Positions 1 to 9,872 of a DNA stretch of 64,000 nt are shown in pieces (positions within the stretch are counted from its first letter, which is position 1; each line of letters opens with the position of its first letter). The translations under genes were made by a program, and so were the position numbers. The notes under the pieces are model-generated. The model saw only the letters and a program-made list of their open reading frames with translations. It searched no databases and was not told the origin of the DNA. Source of the DNA: CAVQRC01 sp963715045 (GTDB lineage Bacteria > Planctomycetota > Planctomycetia > Pirellulales > Lacipirellulaceae); contig CAVQRC010000006.1 of NCBI GenBank assembly GCA_963715045.1, positions 1-64,000 of the forward strand, given 5' to 3'.

Positions 1-80
1 ACGCGGCTGGGATCCTGGAGGGTATCGAGTACTACAACTTTCTTGACAGAATCGTCATTCCCAATGATCGGATCGAGTGA
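1..80 (+). CDS. 3' end of an unidentified gene
   Basis: An open frame enters from the left edge and gives about 25 residues (reading from base 3) before a TGA at 78-80; the tail reads like ordinary protein (GIEYYNFLDRIVIPN). It ends 17 bases before the end of the convergent PHP gene. The product cannot be identified from so short a tail. It is called a gene only because of its composition and tidy convergence with the next gene. Confidence 0.4.
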   Translation, partial: AAGILEGIEYYNFLDRIVIPNDRIE

Positions 81-97
81 AAACGGCTCCCTCATCC

Positions 98-943
98 TCA
101 AAATATTTGGCGGGGGAGCTCGTAATGGATGATCGCCGCGATGGCATTGAAGGTCGCCGCCAGTGCGTCAACCTCATCGTCTTGATGCGTGTCGGACGAT
201 GGAAGGAAATTCACGCCGAACTCTCGAGCAGCGTCCTGAAATTCTTCGCCCATCCCCTCAATGTTGAGGGTGAACTCTCGGGCAATATCCTGCCGATGAT
301 ATTGCTCAAATCGCGAGTTGCGGGCGGAACCGCAAGCATCAATGAAAATGTCATTCTCCGCGAGAATCTTGGCGAGGGTGACCGCGCCATACTCGCGGAT
401 CAACAGCGGCATGTCGGGATGCGCCAGGCCAGCAGCACATGGAATTGTGCGCCGTGCGGCAACTAGTTGCTCGAGCGTGAAACCACCCCACGAATCCTCG
501 CCGACGTACTCGAACAGGACGTAGTCCAGCTTGCCCAAGGCCTCAACAGGAAGACTTGAACGGTGCGGATTGAATTCGCTCGTGTCGATCTCCAAGCCTG
601 CGAAGATCCTCAGTCTGTCTTCGTAGTCTCGCTTCAAATCTTCGAGCATCGCTCGATAGGCGGGGATTTGCTCGTCGTGCACGCAATTGATTCCTCCCTT
701 GCGGGTGTATGCGTGATCCGTGATACCGAGCTCCGCGAAGCCAATCGCAACGGCCCGCTCAACGAGTTCTACCGGCGCGTAACGGCCGTCTGACCATGTC
801 GTGTGATTGTGATAACTTCCGAAGCGATCGATCCCTTCCCGTCCAGCGGCACGACTCAGCGAGCGTAACCTTGAAATCGCCTCAGCAAGCTCGTCGCCTT
901 CGAGTGCACCATGATCGGTTTCCATCGCGTTTTTCCCGCGCAT
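98..943 (-). CDS. PHP-domain metal-dependent phosphoesterase (histidinol-phosphatase-like)
   Basis: Predicted metal-dependent phosphoester hydrolase of the PHP superfamily, about 281 residues. Metal-binding motifs appear in family order: HNH in SYHNHTTWSDG near the start, ITDHAYTR, a GLEID strand, GLAHPDM, and SSDTH near the C-terminus. The substrate cannot be read from sequence; HisK-type histidinol-phosphatase and other PHP phosphoesterases share these motifs. I start at the ATG at 943 (MRGKNAMETDHG); the ATG at 925 is equally possible. Longer upstream starts would run into the end of the glycosidase gene at 997 and have no family similarity. It lies 53 bases downstream of that gene on the same strand and may be co-transcribed. 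Confidence 0.8.
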   Translation of the reverse strand: MRGKNAMETDHGALEGDELAEAISRLRSLSRAAGREGIDRFGSYHNHTTWSDGRYAPVELVERAVAIGFAELGITDHAYTRKGGINCVHDEQIPAYRAMLEDLKRDYEDRLRIFAGLEIDTSEFNPHRSSLPVEALGKLDYVLFEYVGEDSWGGFTLEQLVAARRTIPCAAGLAHPDMPLLIREYGAVTLAKILAENDIFIDACGSARNSRFEQYHRQDIAREFTLNIEGMGEEFQDAAREFGVNFLPSSDTHQDDEVDALAATFNAIAAIIHYELPRQIF

Positions 944-996
944 ATGAGCTTTTGGAGTGAGAGGTAGAATCTGCAAAGAAAAGCACCGGAAACCTC

Positions 997-3330
997 TTAG
1001 AACCGCAGCTCCCAAGGCGCCAGACCGGTCTTCTTCGGCAGGATGACCACCCGCAATGTATCCGCGGGATCAGCGGCGAGATTAACGATCTCGCAAGTTG
1101 CGTCGGAACACTTCGCCTGGGTGTTGCCCGTCTTGAACCCGGTGGGAACCACGACTCGCAATTCGTAGACATCCCCGGCGACGACTTCGGAGGTTCCACG
1201 CAGCGACCGGTCTTCCTGGTTCCAGACTTCCTGCCTCACATCCATCAAACCCTGGGTCACGTGACGCGACGTGCTGATCACCTGCGGATGGCCGGTCGCT
1301 GGACGGACTGCGAGACTCTGGCACGTTCCCCCTGGAAGGGTTCGGTGAAGGTCGCCCGTGAAGGGGGTGACGAATCGATTGGCCCAGTAATCAAACGCGA
1401 CGTAAGCCTGTTGCGGTTGCAGCCCGATACGATTGAGCGGCTCGCGAATCTCCAGAGGTTGCTTCTCGTCCCAGTTGAACAACCCGATCACCGTCAGCCG
1501 ATCATTGCCGACACGCCACAAGCGTGGCCGAGCGCGCTCCAGGTAATCGACCGGTCGGGCAGCGAGTCGGTGGCTCGGCAGGCAACGCTTGAGCAAATCG
1601 AGTCGTGCCGCGGGCAGCTCGCCATACTGTTCGCTCGAGGTGTGCAGGGAACCGGAAATCGCCATCCAGGTGCACATCCAGCGGGCACTTTCCAGCGGGT
1701 TCGACGGGCGAACATAGACCGGATCGGGATCGTTGTACCACACCCGGTTGTTCAGAAAGTAGAGATTCGTTCCGTGCCAGGCACCCAGCGTGACCTGGTT
1801 CCAGTCTCCTCGGCTCGCGCCGCCGTTGTCAGGGCCGATCCGCATGGCGTCGAGCAGACCGAACGCGGGGCCCATACTACGCATGTTCTGCGAAACGTTG
1901 CACCCCAGCACGAACGCGTCCGGCGATTCCTCTCGCAGGATCCCCAGCCCGCAACGGTACGCCTGAGCGTGCGTGACGCGCGGGTCGTGCAGGATCGCTT
2001 CGCCGAAGCGATCGTCTTTGTAAGACGTATTGACGTAGATGTTGGGACTGGGAATGCCTGTGTGAGCGCCGTCAATTTTGAAATAGCGATAGCCCCAGTC
2101 ATAAATCCGCTTCACACGCTCGCGGACGAATGCTTCACCCTGCGGATGACTGAGGTCAATGCACGAACCGGACCACTTCGCGACATCGTCATCGAAGACG
2201 GTCCCATCGGCACGCCTGGCAAAGATCTCGTTGTCGAAATAAGGGTTGTGGTGGTTCCCGGCAAACGGCATGAACCAGATTCCGGGGATCATCCGCTGCC
2301 GGCGAATCTCGTTCGCCATGGCCGCCATCCCCTGCGGATAGTTCTGATTCGCCTCGACGAACACCTTGTATGGTCCGTGCTTGAGAATCGACGAGGCATC
2401 GACCACCGTGGCCATTTCCTTTGGCACCGGCGTCTGCCAGAGATCATCGATTTGCATCACGTTCAGGCCGAACGGCAACAGGTTCGCGGATGCAAACCGT
2501 GTATTGTTCGTCAGCTTTTCGGCGTCGGACGCACCGGCGTGATACCACGTGCAGTAGACATTCGGCTTGGGCTTGAGCTGAATTCTCTCGTTCCGGGAAA
2601 CTGCCGCCGCGTACGCTTCAATTCCTGCTCGACAGTCGGCACAGAGTCCAATCAGCAGCGTATCAGTTTCGCGCGACGTTCCCGCGTCGACCTGCAAGCG
2701 GCCGAACTGCTGCACGCAGCGAACCATCGCAGCCGTGGTGCCGTCTGTGTCCGTACGCATCGTGGGGAAGAAGATACCGGTTGCCTGACGATGCGTCAGC
2801 CACGCCGTGACCACGCCGCGACGCGAATCCGGATCCGCGAGAATCGAAAACGTGTAGCTTCCCTGGGCGTCGGCCACGCCAGTCAGCCCGCCCGTTCCGA
2901 CCACTCGCATGTCAGTCGTGGGTACGCCGAGATCAACGAGCCAAGTTGCCGACGGAAGTTCGCGGACCACCAGCGGATCCTCCCCCAGGTGCGTCACCGT
3001 CGTCAGGCAATGCAGAAACCGGGATTCGGCGAACAACGCCAGGTCGGTAGTCCAGCCGTTCTCATGCCGCAGCAACAGCGATTCGCCGTTGCCGAATTCA
3101 GGGTGCGATCGCGTTGAGCGCTCGACGCGGGCGACCTTCCACGGCCATTGCAGGGAACGGACTGCCACCGAGTTCTCCGTGGGCGAACGAAGCTCGCCGC
3201 TCTGGCCATTCCAGACCAACACCAGATGCTCGTTGGCGATCCGAAACTCCTCAGCGAATAGCGGCGCCGTGAACGGGACCGTCATCAGGCACAGCAGCCA
3301 ACGAGTCCACTTGAGAAAATGCGTGCTCAT
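997..3330 (-). CDS. Secreted alpha-galactosidase-like glycoside hydrolase (GH36/clan GH-D type)
   Basis: A 777-residue exported glycosidase. A signal peptide spans roughly residues 1-26 (hydrophobic WLLCLMTVPFTAPLFA). An N-terminal beta-rich region is followed from about residue 250 by a TIM barrel with family landmarks: NVMQIDDLW, IPGIWFMPF, and the strand YFKIDGAH, whose Asp is the expected nucleophile of clan GH-D retaining galactosidases. It would release alpha-linked sugars outside the cytoplasm. The exact substrate (galactose, N-acetylgalactosamine or other) is not determined. The ATG at 3330 is well placed for the signal peptide. A long open frame on the opposite strand (1261-3117) is a codon-bias shadow. 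Confidence 0.8.
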   Translation of the reverse strand: MSTHFLKWTRWLLCLMTVPFTAPLFAEEFRIANEHLVLVWNGQSGELRSPTENSVAVRSLQWPWKVARVERSTRSHPEFGNGESLLLRHENGWTTDLALFAESRFLHCLTTVTHLGEDPLVVRELPSATWLVDLGVPTTDMRVVGTGGLTGVADAQGSYTFSILADPDSRRGVVTAWLTHRQATGIFFPTMRTDTDGTTAAMVRCVQQFGRLQVDAGTSRETDTLLIGLCADCRAGIEAYAAAVSRNERIQLKPKPNVYCTWYHAGASDAEKLTNNTRFASANLLPFGLNVMQIDDLWQTPVPKEMATVVDASSILKHGPYKVFVEANQNYPQGMAAMANEIRRQRMIPGIWFMPFAGNHHNPYFDNEIFARRADGTVFDDDVAKWSGSCIDLSHPQGEAFVRERVKRIYDWGYRYFKIDGAHTGIPSPNIYVNTSYKDDRFGEAILHDPRVTHAQAYRCGLGILREESPDAFVLGCNVSQNMRSMGPAFGLLDAMRIGPDNGGASRGDWNQVTLGAWHGTNLYFLNNRVWYNDPDPVYVRPSNPLESARWMCTWMAISGSLHTSSEQYGELPAARLDLLKRCLPSHRLAARPVDYLERARPRLWRVGNDRLTVIGLFNWDEKQPLEIREPLNRIGLQPQQAYVAFDYWANRFVTPFTGDLHRTLPGGTCQSLAVRPATGHPQVISTSRHVTQGLMDVRQEVWNQEDRSLRGTSEVVAGDVYELRVVVPTGFKTGNTQAKCSDATCEIVNLAADPADTLRVVILPKKTGLAPWELRF

Positions 3331-3429
3331 ACGGACAGAATCTCCCAGAGTACGTCCGCAACTTCAATCCCCGCGACGCTCCAGGAATATTCTTCGCGTG
3401 TGTCATCACTGCGAAGCGTTGCCGACCCG

Positions 3430-3493
3430 CCCATCTGCCCATCAGCCCATCAGCCCATCAGCCCATTCGCCCATTCGCCCATTCGCCCATTCG
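3430..3493. repeat. 8-bp tandem repeat, eight units
   Basis: Eight consecutive octamers: one cccatctg, three cccatcag, four cccattcg. They lie in the divergent gap between the glycosidase (start 3330) and dnaB (start 3625). The two successive unit versions suggest step-wise expansion by slippage. No protein motif is implied. Confidence 0.9.
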
Positions 3494-3528
3494 TCCCGCC
3501 TTTTCAGCGAGGAAATGCCACTGATGAC

Positions 3529-3547
3529 CGCCACGATTCGCGTGGCG
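3529..3547. other. Small hairpin upstream of dnaB
   Basis: Perfect 7-bp arms cgccacg / cgtggcg around a 5-base loop, 78 bases before the dnaB start codon. There is no T-tract, so it is not an intrinsic terminator. It could be a leader hairpin or operator, or chance in GC-rich DNA. Confidence 0.35.
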
Positions 3548-3624
3548 TTGACGACCGGGGGCAGTGCGGTACGCTGAGTCTGTTGTTGCCTCTTCGATTT
3601 CCCATACCAAGTAAGGACTCCCTG

Positions 3625-5061
3625 ATGGCACAGAACGGAAGCCGGCCGATGGGTACGCGGACGCGAAGCCGCTCCTCAGAGACACCGCTCGAGACGTTGC
3701 TCGAGCGACAACTGCCCTGTAATGTGGACGCCGAAAAGGCCGTTCTCGGGAGCATCCTTTTACTGCCCCAAGTTTGTGATGAAGTTGCGCTCATCGTACG
3801 TGCCGAGGACTTCTACGACGATGCCAACGCCCGCATCTACCAGCACATCCTGCAAATGCACGATGCGGGCGAAAAGGTCGACGCGATGCTTCTCGTCGAA
3901 CAACTCGAGCGCGCCGGCATTTTCGAAGAGGTCGGCGGAGGAGCTTATCTGGCCGAAGTCGCCACTGCCGTGCCGACCTCCGCTCATGCGGAGCATTACG
4001 CCCAGATCGTGCGGCAGAAATCGATCCTCCGCTCCCTGATCCTCAGCAGCACCGACATCCTCCGCGAAGCGTACGATCCCACCACCGATGCCCGCACGAT
4101 GCTCGGCCGGGCCGAAGAAAAGATCTTCGCCATTCTCGAACGCAAAGGTGGCGGTGAAGTTGCCAGCATCCGCGACGTGCTGCAGGAAGCGATGGTGCGG
4201 ATCGATTCCCGGATGCGGCATCACGCATCCGCGGGGCTTGAATCGGGATTCGACGATTACGACGAGTTGACCGGTGGCCTGCACGGATCGGAGCTGCTGA
4301 TCCTCGCAGCCCGACCCAGTATGGGAAAGACAGCGCTGGCCATGAACATCGCCGAACACGTCAGTCTGAGATGCCGTCACCCGGTCTTGTTCGTGAGCCT
4401 TGAAATGTCAGCGGTGGAGCTCGGCGATCGACTGCTCTGCTCGGTTGCCCGCGTCGACAATAAGAAAGTCCGTAACGGCCGCATTTCGGCAGAAGAAATG
4501 GAGCGACTTGTCGAAACTTCGGCCGAAGTCAGCCAGGCTCCTCTGTTTATCGACGACTCGCCATCCCGCACGATGACCGAGATCGCGGCCGAAGCCCGGC
4601 GGCTCAAACGTCGCGAGGCGCTCCGCCTGATCGTGATCGACTATCTGCAACTCATCGAACCCGACAATCCGTCCGATCCGAGGCAGGAACAGGTCGCCAA
4701 GATCGCTCGCAGGCTCAAGGGGCTCGCCCGCGAACTCGACATTCCCGTGCTCTGCCTCGCCCAGCTCAACCGCCAGGCCGAGGCCGCCAAAGACAATAAG
4801 CCCAGACTCAGCCATCTCCGTGAATCTGGGGCGATCGAACAAGACGCGGATGTTGTCATGTTCGTGCATCGGGAAGAGTACTATCAGACAAACGAGGAAG
4901 ATCGCGAACGCGTCAAGGGCGAGGCCGAGCTCATCGTCCAGAAACAGCGAAATGGGCCGATTGGCGACGTCAAACTCGCCTGGATTCACGACTTCACCCG
5001 CTTCGAAAACTACGCCAATCGCCCCTACGACGAATTCGAGCAGTACGCCAACGAGTTCTGA
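3625..5061 (+). CDS. dnaB: Replicative DNA helicase DnaB
   Basis: The replicative helicase that unwinds DNA at the fork as a hexamer with primase. The 478-residue product has the N-terminal primase-interacting domain (from about residue 22, NVDAEKAVLGS), then the RecA-like motor: Walker A ARPSMGKTALAMN, Walker B LIVIDYLQLI, and the C-terminal loop RESGAIEQDADVVMFVHR. Length is typical. I choose the ATG at 3625, preceded by a purine-rich site (aagtaagga) about 8 bases upstream. A longer upstream open frame merely reads through the 8-bp repeat. The frame is undamaged throughout. Confidence 0.97.
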   Translation: MAQNGSRPMGTRTRSRSSETPLETLLERQLPCNVDAEKAVLGSILLLPQVCDEVALIVRAEDFYDDANARIYQHILQMHDAGEKVDAMLLVEQLERAGIFEEVGGGAYLAEVATAVPTSAHAEHYAQIVRQKSILRSLILSSTDILREAYDPTTDARTMLGRAEEKIFAILERKGGGEVASIRDVLQEAMVRIDSRMRHHASAGLESGFDDYDELTGGLHGSELLILAARPSMGKTALAMNIAEHVSLRCRHPVLFVSLEMSAVELGDRLLCSVARVDNKKVRNGRISAEEMERLVETSAEVSQAPLFIDDSPSRTMTEIAAEARRLKRREALRLIVIDYLQLIEPDNPSDPRQEQVAKIARRLKGLARELDIPVLCLAQLNRQAEAAKDNKPRLSHLRESGAIEQDADVVMFVHREEYYQTNEEDRERVKGEAELIVQKQRNGPIGDVKLAWIHDFTRFENYANRPYDEFEQYANEF

Positions 5062-5183
5062 GGACGTCGATTCAGCCTGCTTTCTCAGGAATCCACGCGC
5101 CTCATCAGGGTTTGAGCTTGTCCTGATCGGTCGAATTCAGTATTCCTCCCCGGTCTTTTCACGGCGGTGCGTTCGCCAGACCC

Positions 5184-5263
5184 TCAAACCTGTCCAGAAA
5201 CCTCGCTGAGTGTGTCCCACGAACGGGGCATTTGGTAGCTGAAACACGTTGTCACATCGGCTC
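5184..5263 (-). repeat. 80-bp dispersed palindromic element, copy 1 (diverged)
   Basis: On the minus strand this aligns end to end with the copies at 16531, 18213, 20374, 33074 and 51360: it begins GAGCCGATG, has CCCCGTTCGTGGGACACAC in the core and ends ACAGGTTTGA at base 80. It is the most diverged full-length copy and has a stop codon in the peptide frame used elsewhere. It lies just upstream of the BamA-like gene, where it could affect the promoter or leader. Confidence 0.75.
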
Positions 5264-5323
5264 TTAGATCCTTCTCCGCAAGAAATGCTGTCGGCTTGCC
5301 TGGGCCGGACGGCAGCCAATTGT

Positions 5324-8300
5324 ATGCAGCCTCGCCTTGCAATTGCCGTTCTATTCACATCGTTGCTGGCGACCGGTGCCGTCGTTGGCCAGCTCTCTGC
5401 GCAAGAGAGCCTGCCCGGCCCCCCACTCCCAGCCGGCGAACTGGTACCGACGCCGAACGGTCAACCGACGGAACTCGTCGTCGAATTGCGGATTCAAGGT
5501 AATACGACCATCCCCACCAGCCAGATCGCCGGACAACTCATGACTCGGCAGGGGAGGCCCTTCGATCCGGAAATCATCCGGCGAGACGTTCGTCACCTCT
5601 TCCGGCAGGGCTGGTTCGTCGACGTGCGACCCTATTTCGAGAAGTCCGAACAAGGCCGTATCGTCATTTTCGAAGTCACGGAACGGCCCACGATTCGGTA
5701 TGTGCAATATCTTGGAAACGCGAAGATCAAAGACAAGGATCTGAACAAACAAACGGGGTTGAAAGTCGGTGAAACGATTGATCCCTATCGAATCGAGGAT
5801 GCCCGCCGAAAAATCGAAGAGTTCTATCGCGGGAAAGGATTCAATCGCGTCCAGGTATTCGTGAAAGAGGGTACCCAGGCCGGCGATAAGGGTGTCGTGT
5901 TCGTGATCAACGAGGGACAGGTCGAGAGAATCCTGGGTGTCAAGTTCATCGGCAACGAATTCGTGAGCAGCAGACGATTGAAAACCCAGGTCGACTCCAA
6001 GCCCGGAATCCTGTGGGTTTTCAAAGGATACGTGAGTCTTGAAAAGATCGATGCCGATGTGCAGAACATCGAACGCTACTACCGCGCCTTCGGCTTTTTC
6101 CAGGCGAAAGTCAGCCGCATTCTCGAATACAACGATGAGGGAACCTGGCTCACTATCAAGTTCGTCATCAACGAAGGGCCGCGATACGTGGTTCGTAACA
6201 TCCGCGTGATGGGTAACGGGGTCTACGACAGCGACGCGATCCTTCCCAATCTCCAGCTCCAGGAAGGTGCCTTCTTCGATCAGGCGAACATGAATCGCGA
6301 TCGCGAGTGGGTTAAGGAGTTGTACGGCAGCCAGGGCTATGTGTATGCGAACATCCGTGCTGAGATGCGGTTTCTCGAAGAGCCGGGTGAGCTCGACCTG
6401 ATCTACAACATTGAAGAGGGCGAGCAATGGCGGGTGGGGCGAATCTTCGTGCACATCGGCGGTGAGAATCCCCACACGCGTAAGCAAGTTGCGCTGCGCG
6501 ACTCTCGATTCGGCCTGGTGACATCCTCGATACACGCGAAATTCAAGCCAGTGAGCGGCGTCTGCAACACTCGGGTCTTTTCGAAACGAATGACCCCTCG
6601 CGGGCACCGCGGATCACGTACCAGATTCCCGAACTGCACGGCGACTGCGCTCCAGGCCGCTCAGCCGCCGGCGACCCGCTCCGCTGCCGGATCAGGCGGC
6701 GGCTATCGAGGCCAAAGTCCGGATAATGCGGCCCGACCCGATCAGCCCGAAGTGCATACCACGCAGCGACCGTTGGTGGATCTCCACTACCACTTCCGCG
6801 ACGACGAACAGTTTAAGCGGTTTCAAGAGCAGCAGTCCGAGCCTTCGCCGCAGTCTTCGCCGCGGGGGTCGTCTCATCTGACGCCTGCCCCGGTCGAGCC
6901 GCCCACTTCGTCGCACGGGGCGCAGCACTTGTTCACCCCGGTTCCTCACATAGCCCAGCTACCTCCTGCTGGAACAGCGACCGTACGGCTGGCGACGCGT
7001 GAAGCCCTCAGCCATCGCACAGTGATCCGCGGGCAATCGCCGATCGGTCCCCAGCCGCGTGCAGCCGTCGTCTACGGAGGTCTGCGCGGTACAACCGACC
7101 GGACCCGATGCCACCTGGCCGGCACGCAGCGTTGGGAAAGGATTGGAAGCTCCTTCGAACCGCTCGGTGCCAAGCGAATCCGGACTCGATGCCCCCCCGC
7201 TGCAACAACCGTATGACCACCTGTTCGGGCCGAGTAATCAGCCTGCCCCAAACCCGCGTTTTCGCTCCGCTCTCCAGCACAGATCCAACCCGACGACGCC
7301 TCAGCAAGACCCTCGGATGGGCGTTCAGGGGACGCCGCAAGCGGCAGGCACGCGGCCCGGGACGCCAGCTACCGCCTTGCCCGTCTATCGCGGACAAGGC
7401 CCCAGTAACACTCGCAGTTTCACCGCCGGAGGGCAGCCGCTGGCCGCCACCGGGCCGGACAGCCGACCAGCCTACGGCCAGCAAGTCGCGCAGCCGCAGC
7501 AGCAGCCGCCGCAGGTCGCGCAAGCACAGCCGGCTTTCGAGCCCGTGGTCCCGCTCAGCAACGGCGCCGGTGAATACCTCCCCATGCTGGGACCGCCTCA
7601 ACTGCCGGGGGGTGGTGTTTACGAACCGATCGAAAACCCCTTCGACGGGCGTTATGCCGACGTCGTCGTCAACGTTGACGAAACCCAAACCGGACGATTT
7701 CAAGTGGGTGTCGGCGTAAACTCGGATGCCGGCGTCGTCGGCAACATCGTGATTGACGAGCGAAACTTCGACTGGCGCCGCGTCCCCAGAAGTTGGGAAG
7801 ACGTCCGCAGCGGGAACTTCTTTCGCGGCGGCGGACAGCGACTTCGGATCGAACTGCTGCCAGGTAATGAGGTTCAAAGATACCTGATCAGTTACCAGGA
7901 TCCGTATTGGGGATATACGCCACTCTCATTCAGCATCTCTGGATCGTACTACGACCGCAACTTCTTCGACTGGGATGAGCAGCGGCTCGGTGGTCGAGTC
8001 TCACTCGGTTATCAGTGGAACGAACGCGATATGGCGATTTCCACGACTTACCGGGGAGAGAACGTCAATATTCACAATCCGTTCGTGCCGACGCCGACCG
8101 AGTTGGCCGAAGCGGTCGGCGACAATGTCCTTCACGGCTTTGGCGTCCGCATCACTAATGACACTCGAGATAGCGCGTTCCTTGCCACATCCGGGCACTT
8201 TGCCGAGTTCTCGTTGGAACAGGTTATCGGAACTTTCGATTATCCGCGGGCGATCGTCGACCTTCGCAAGTACTTTCTGATTCACCAGCGGCCGGATCGA

Positions 8301-8720
8301 TCGGGCAGACACGTCCTGAGTCTTTCTTCGCGACTCGGCTTTACTGGCAGCAACACGCCAATCTACGAGAACTTCTTCGCCGGTGGATTCTCGACGCTTC
8401 GCGGCTTCGACTTCCGCGGTGCTTCACCTCTCGAAGGAGCGGTACGTGTCGGAGGCGAGTTCATGTGGATCAATACGCTCGAATACTTGTTCCCGATCAC
8501 CGCTGACGACATGCTCAGAGCCGTCTCGTTCGTCGATTTCGGAACCGTCGAGAAGTCTGTCGAAATCAATGATTTTCGCGTCTCGCCCGGACTCGGGCTG
8601 CGAATTATGGTGCCCGCGATGGGGCCGGCGCCGATCGCCCTCGACTTCGCCTGGCCCGTCGTCTCGGCGCCTGGTGACGACAAGCAGGTATTCAGCTTCA
8701 GTGTCGGGCTTCAGAGATAG
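5324..8720 (+). CDS. bamA: BamA/Omp85-family outer-membrane assembly protein, frame-disrupted
   Basis: BamA-like protein that would insert beta-barrels into the outer membrane. A signal peptide (from the ATG at 5324; an ATG at 5285 is also possible) is followed by several POTRA repeats (ELRIQGNTTIPTSQI, ITVKFVINEGP-like strands) to about 6495. A long Pro/Gln-rich linker follows (about 6660-7600), then a C-terminal 16-strand-type barrel from about 7640 with the family motif FFAGGFSTLRGFDFRGASP. The reading frame changes near 6497, 6647 and 7085. Each break sits on a gcgc/gcgcg site, and adding CG units restores sensible protein: RLSIRPGDILDTREIQ after the first, LRAVQPTGPDATW at the third. The long linker is typical of planctomycete BamA proteins. 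The gene is probably essential, so I suspect sequence error rather than real loss. Confidence 0.85.
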
Positions 8721-9045
8721 CCCGCCAACAATGCCGCCGACCGACTTCCCAGCTCCAGAAATCGTTGTTGTAGCCGCGATGGGTATGGGTTCGCGGACCC
8801 GCATGCTGGGCGCCGAACCAACCCCAGCGATATCCGGAGGAAGAGGTGCCCCGCGTGACCGATGGAGAAGCTGGATACGAGGTCGCTGCTCGGCCGTGTT
8901 CGTAGTGCAGCAGTCGGCTCATCCAGCCGTCCAGCCGACGCTCCACCAAGGTTGTGGGGTGGCCAGCTTCTGCCGCGACCACTCCCAGCGTCACCACGGC
9001 CATTACCAAAACGGCCAGGCGAACGGATCCAAGCACGATCTGCAC
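8698..9045 (-). CDS. Small secreted protein, function unknown
   Basis: A 115-residue protein with a clear signal peptide (residues 1-27: hydrophobic RLAVLVMAVVTLGVVAAEA). The mature part carries an aromatic-rich motif GYRWGWFGA followed by HRGYNNDFW, a pattern I associate with small exported planctomycete proteins of unknown role. Its stop lies inside the last codons of the convergent BamA-like gene, so the two genes overlap by 23 bases. It may form a short unit with the secreted protein at 9107-9601. Confidence 0.6.
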   Translation of the reverse strand: MQIVLGSVRLAVLVMAVVTLGVVAAEAGHPTTLVERRLDGWMSRLLHYEHGRAATSYPASPSVTRGTSSSGYRWGWFGAQHAGPRTHTHRGYNNDFWSWEVGRRHCWRAISEARH

Positions 9046-9106
9046 GGTAGAAGTCCTTTTCTAACAATGCGGTCTTAGGCGGCGCGGGTTGCCCCGGCGA
9101 CGCGCG

Positions 9107-9601
9107 TTACCAATGCCAGACCCGTGGCGGAACCGCAGGTCGCGGACCGCCGCGATTCAGAACGCCGCCGCCAGGCGGAATCCGGTCGTCGCGCGGCACA
9201 TAGTCGCCAAAGCCGGCTCCATAAGGCAAGTAGCCCGGTGCCAGCACGACGTTTGGCGGACCGTAGATGTTCCCGGCATAGGGTTCGTAACTGCCTCCGT
9301 AACGCATTCGGTAATAGTCGAGGTGATAGGGATAGGGTCGGCGAAAGAAGCCCGAGTTGGCCTCGATTCGTTCTGCCGGACGACGTCTGAAGACGTCCGG
9401 CTTGCCTCGGGGATCGTCTCGCCTGGGTGGAGGAGGCCGGTGATTTCTCGAGGGGTTTTCCCTTGGCCCGTATTCGCCTGCATTTCGCTGGTAGGGAGCT
9501 CGCGCCGGCTCGGCGATGGCCTCGCAGGCAACCACCGAAAGGGCGACTGCCACGGCCCAGCCGGTACCTCGCAAACTTTGCCGAATTGGTGTAACCGTCA
9601 T
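9107..9601 (-). CDS. Secreted Pro/Tyr/Arg-rich protein, function unknown
   Basis: Signal peptide at residues about 10-30 (GWAVAVALSVVACEAIA), then a basic, Pro/Arg-rich stretch (NHRPPPPRRDDPRGKPD) and a Tyr/Gly-rich C-terminal half (PYPYHLDYYRMRYGGSYEP). No enzymatic domain is visible. The composition suggests an envelope or surface-associated protein. I use the ATG at 9601, with gagga a few bases upstream; an in-frame ATG at 9613 is possible. It lies 61 bases upstream of the small secreted protein on the same strand. Confidence 0.6.
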   Translation of the reverse strand: MTVTPIRQSLRGTGWAVAVALSVVACEAIAEPARAPYQRNAGEYGPRENPSRNHRPPPPRRDDPRGKPDVFRRRPAERIEANSGFFRRPYPYHLDYYRMRYGGSYEPYAGNIYGPPNVVLAPGYLPYGAGFGDYVPRDDRIPPGGGVLNRGGPRPAVPPRVWHW

Positions 9602-9804
9602 GTTGTCAGTCATCCTCAATCTCGACCAGGCGGGGGGGCTGACTTGATCCTAGCCACCGTTTGCTGAAGAAACACGACCTTTGCCGCTATCACAGGGCGG
9701 TTCCATCATCGGCTGTGGAGAGTTCTGCGGGCTGCGCCGAAATTACCGAACCTTCCCAGGCCCCGTAAGTTTCCCAGCGGACGGTCGTTTTGACGCCGAG
9801 CCAA

Positions 9805-9839
9805 CAAAAAACGGCCGGGGCGATAGGAGCCCCGGCCGT
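9805..9839 (-). terminator. Rho-independent terminator of pckG
   Basis: Perfect 11-bp stem acggccggggc / gccccggccgt with a 7-base loop, followed on the minus strand by a run of six T (9810-9805). It lies 33 bases beyond the pckG stop, in the right orientation. Confidence 0.92.
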
Positions 9840-9872
9840 ACGCGTCGGCAGCTTGTGGAGACGCCCAAGCGC

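Noticed and set aside
1261..3117. A 618-residue open frame antisense to the GH36-like gene
   Set aside because: Shadow of codon bias in GC-rich DNA: no signal peptide, no recognisable motif, and the other strand encodes a clear enzyme. The same applies to the long antisense frames at 19161-20306 and 36159-38006.
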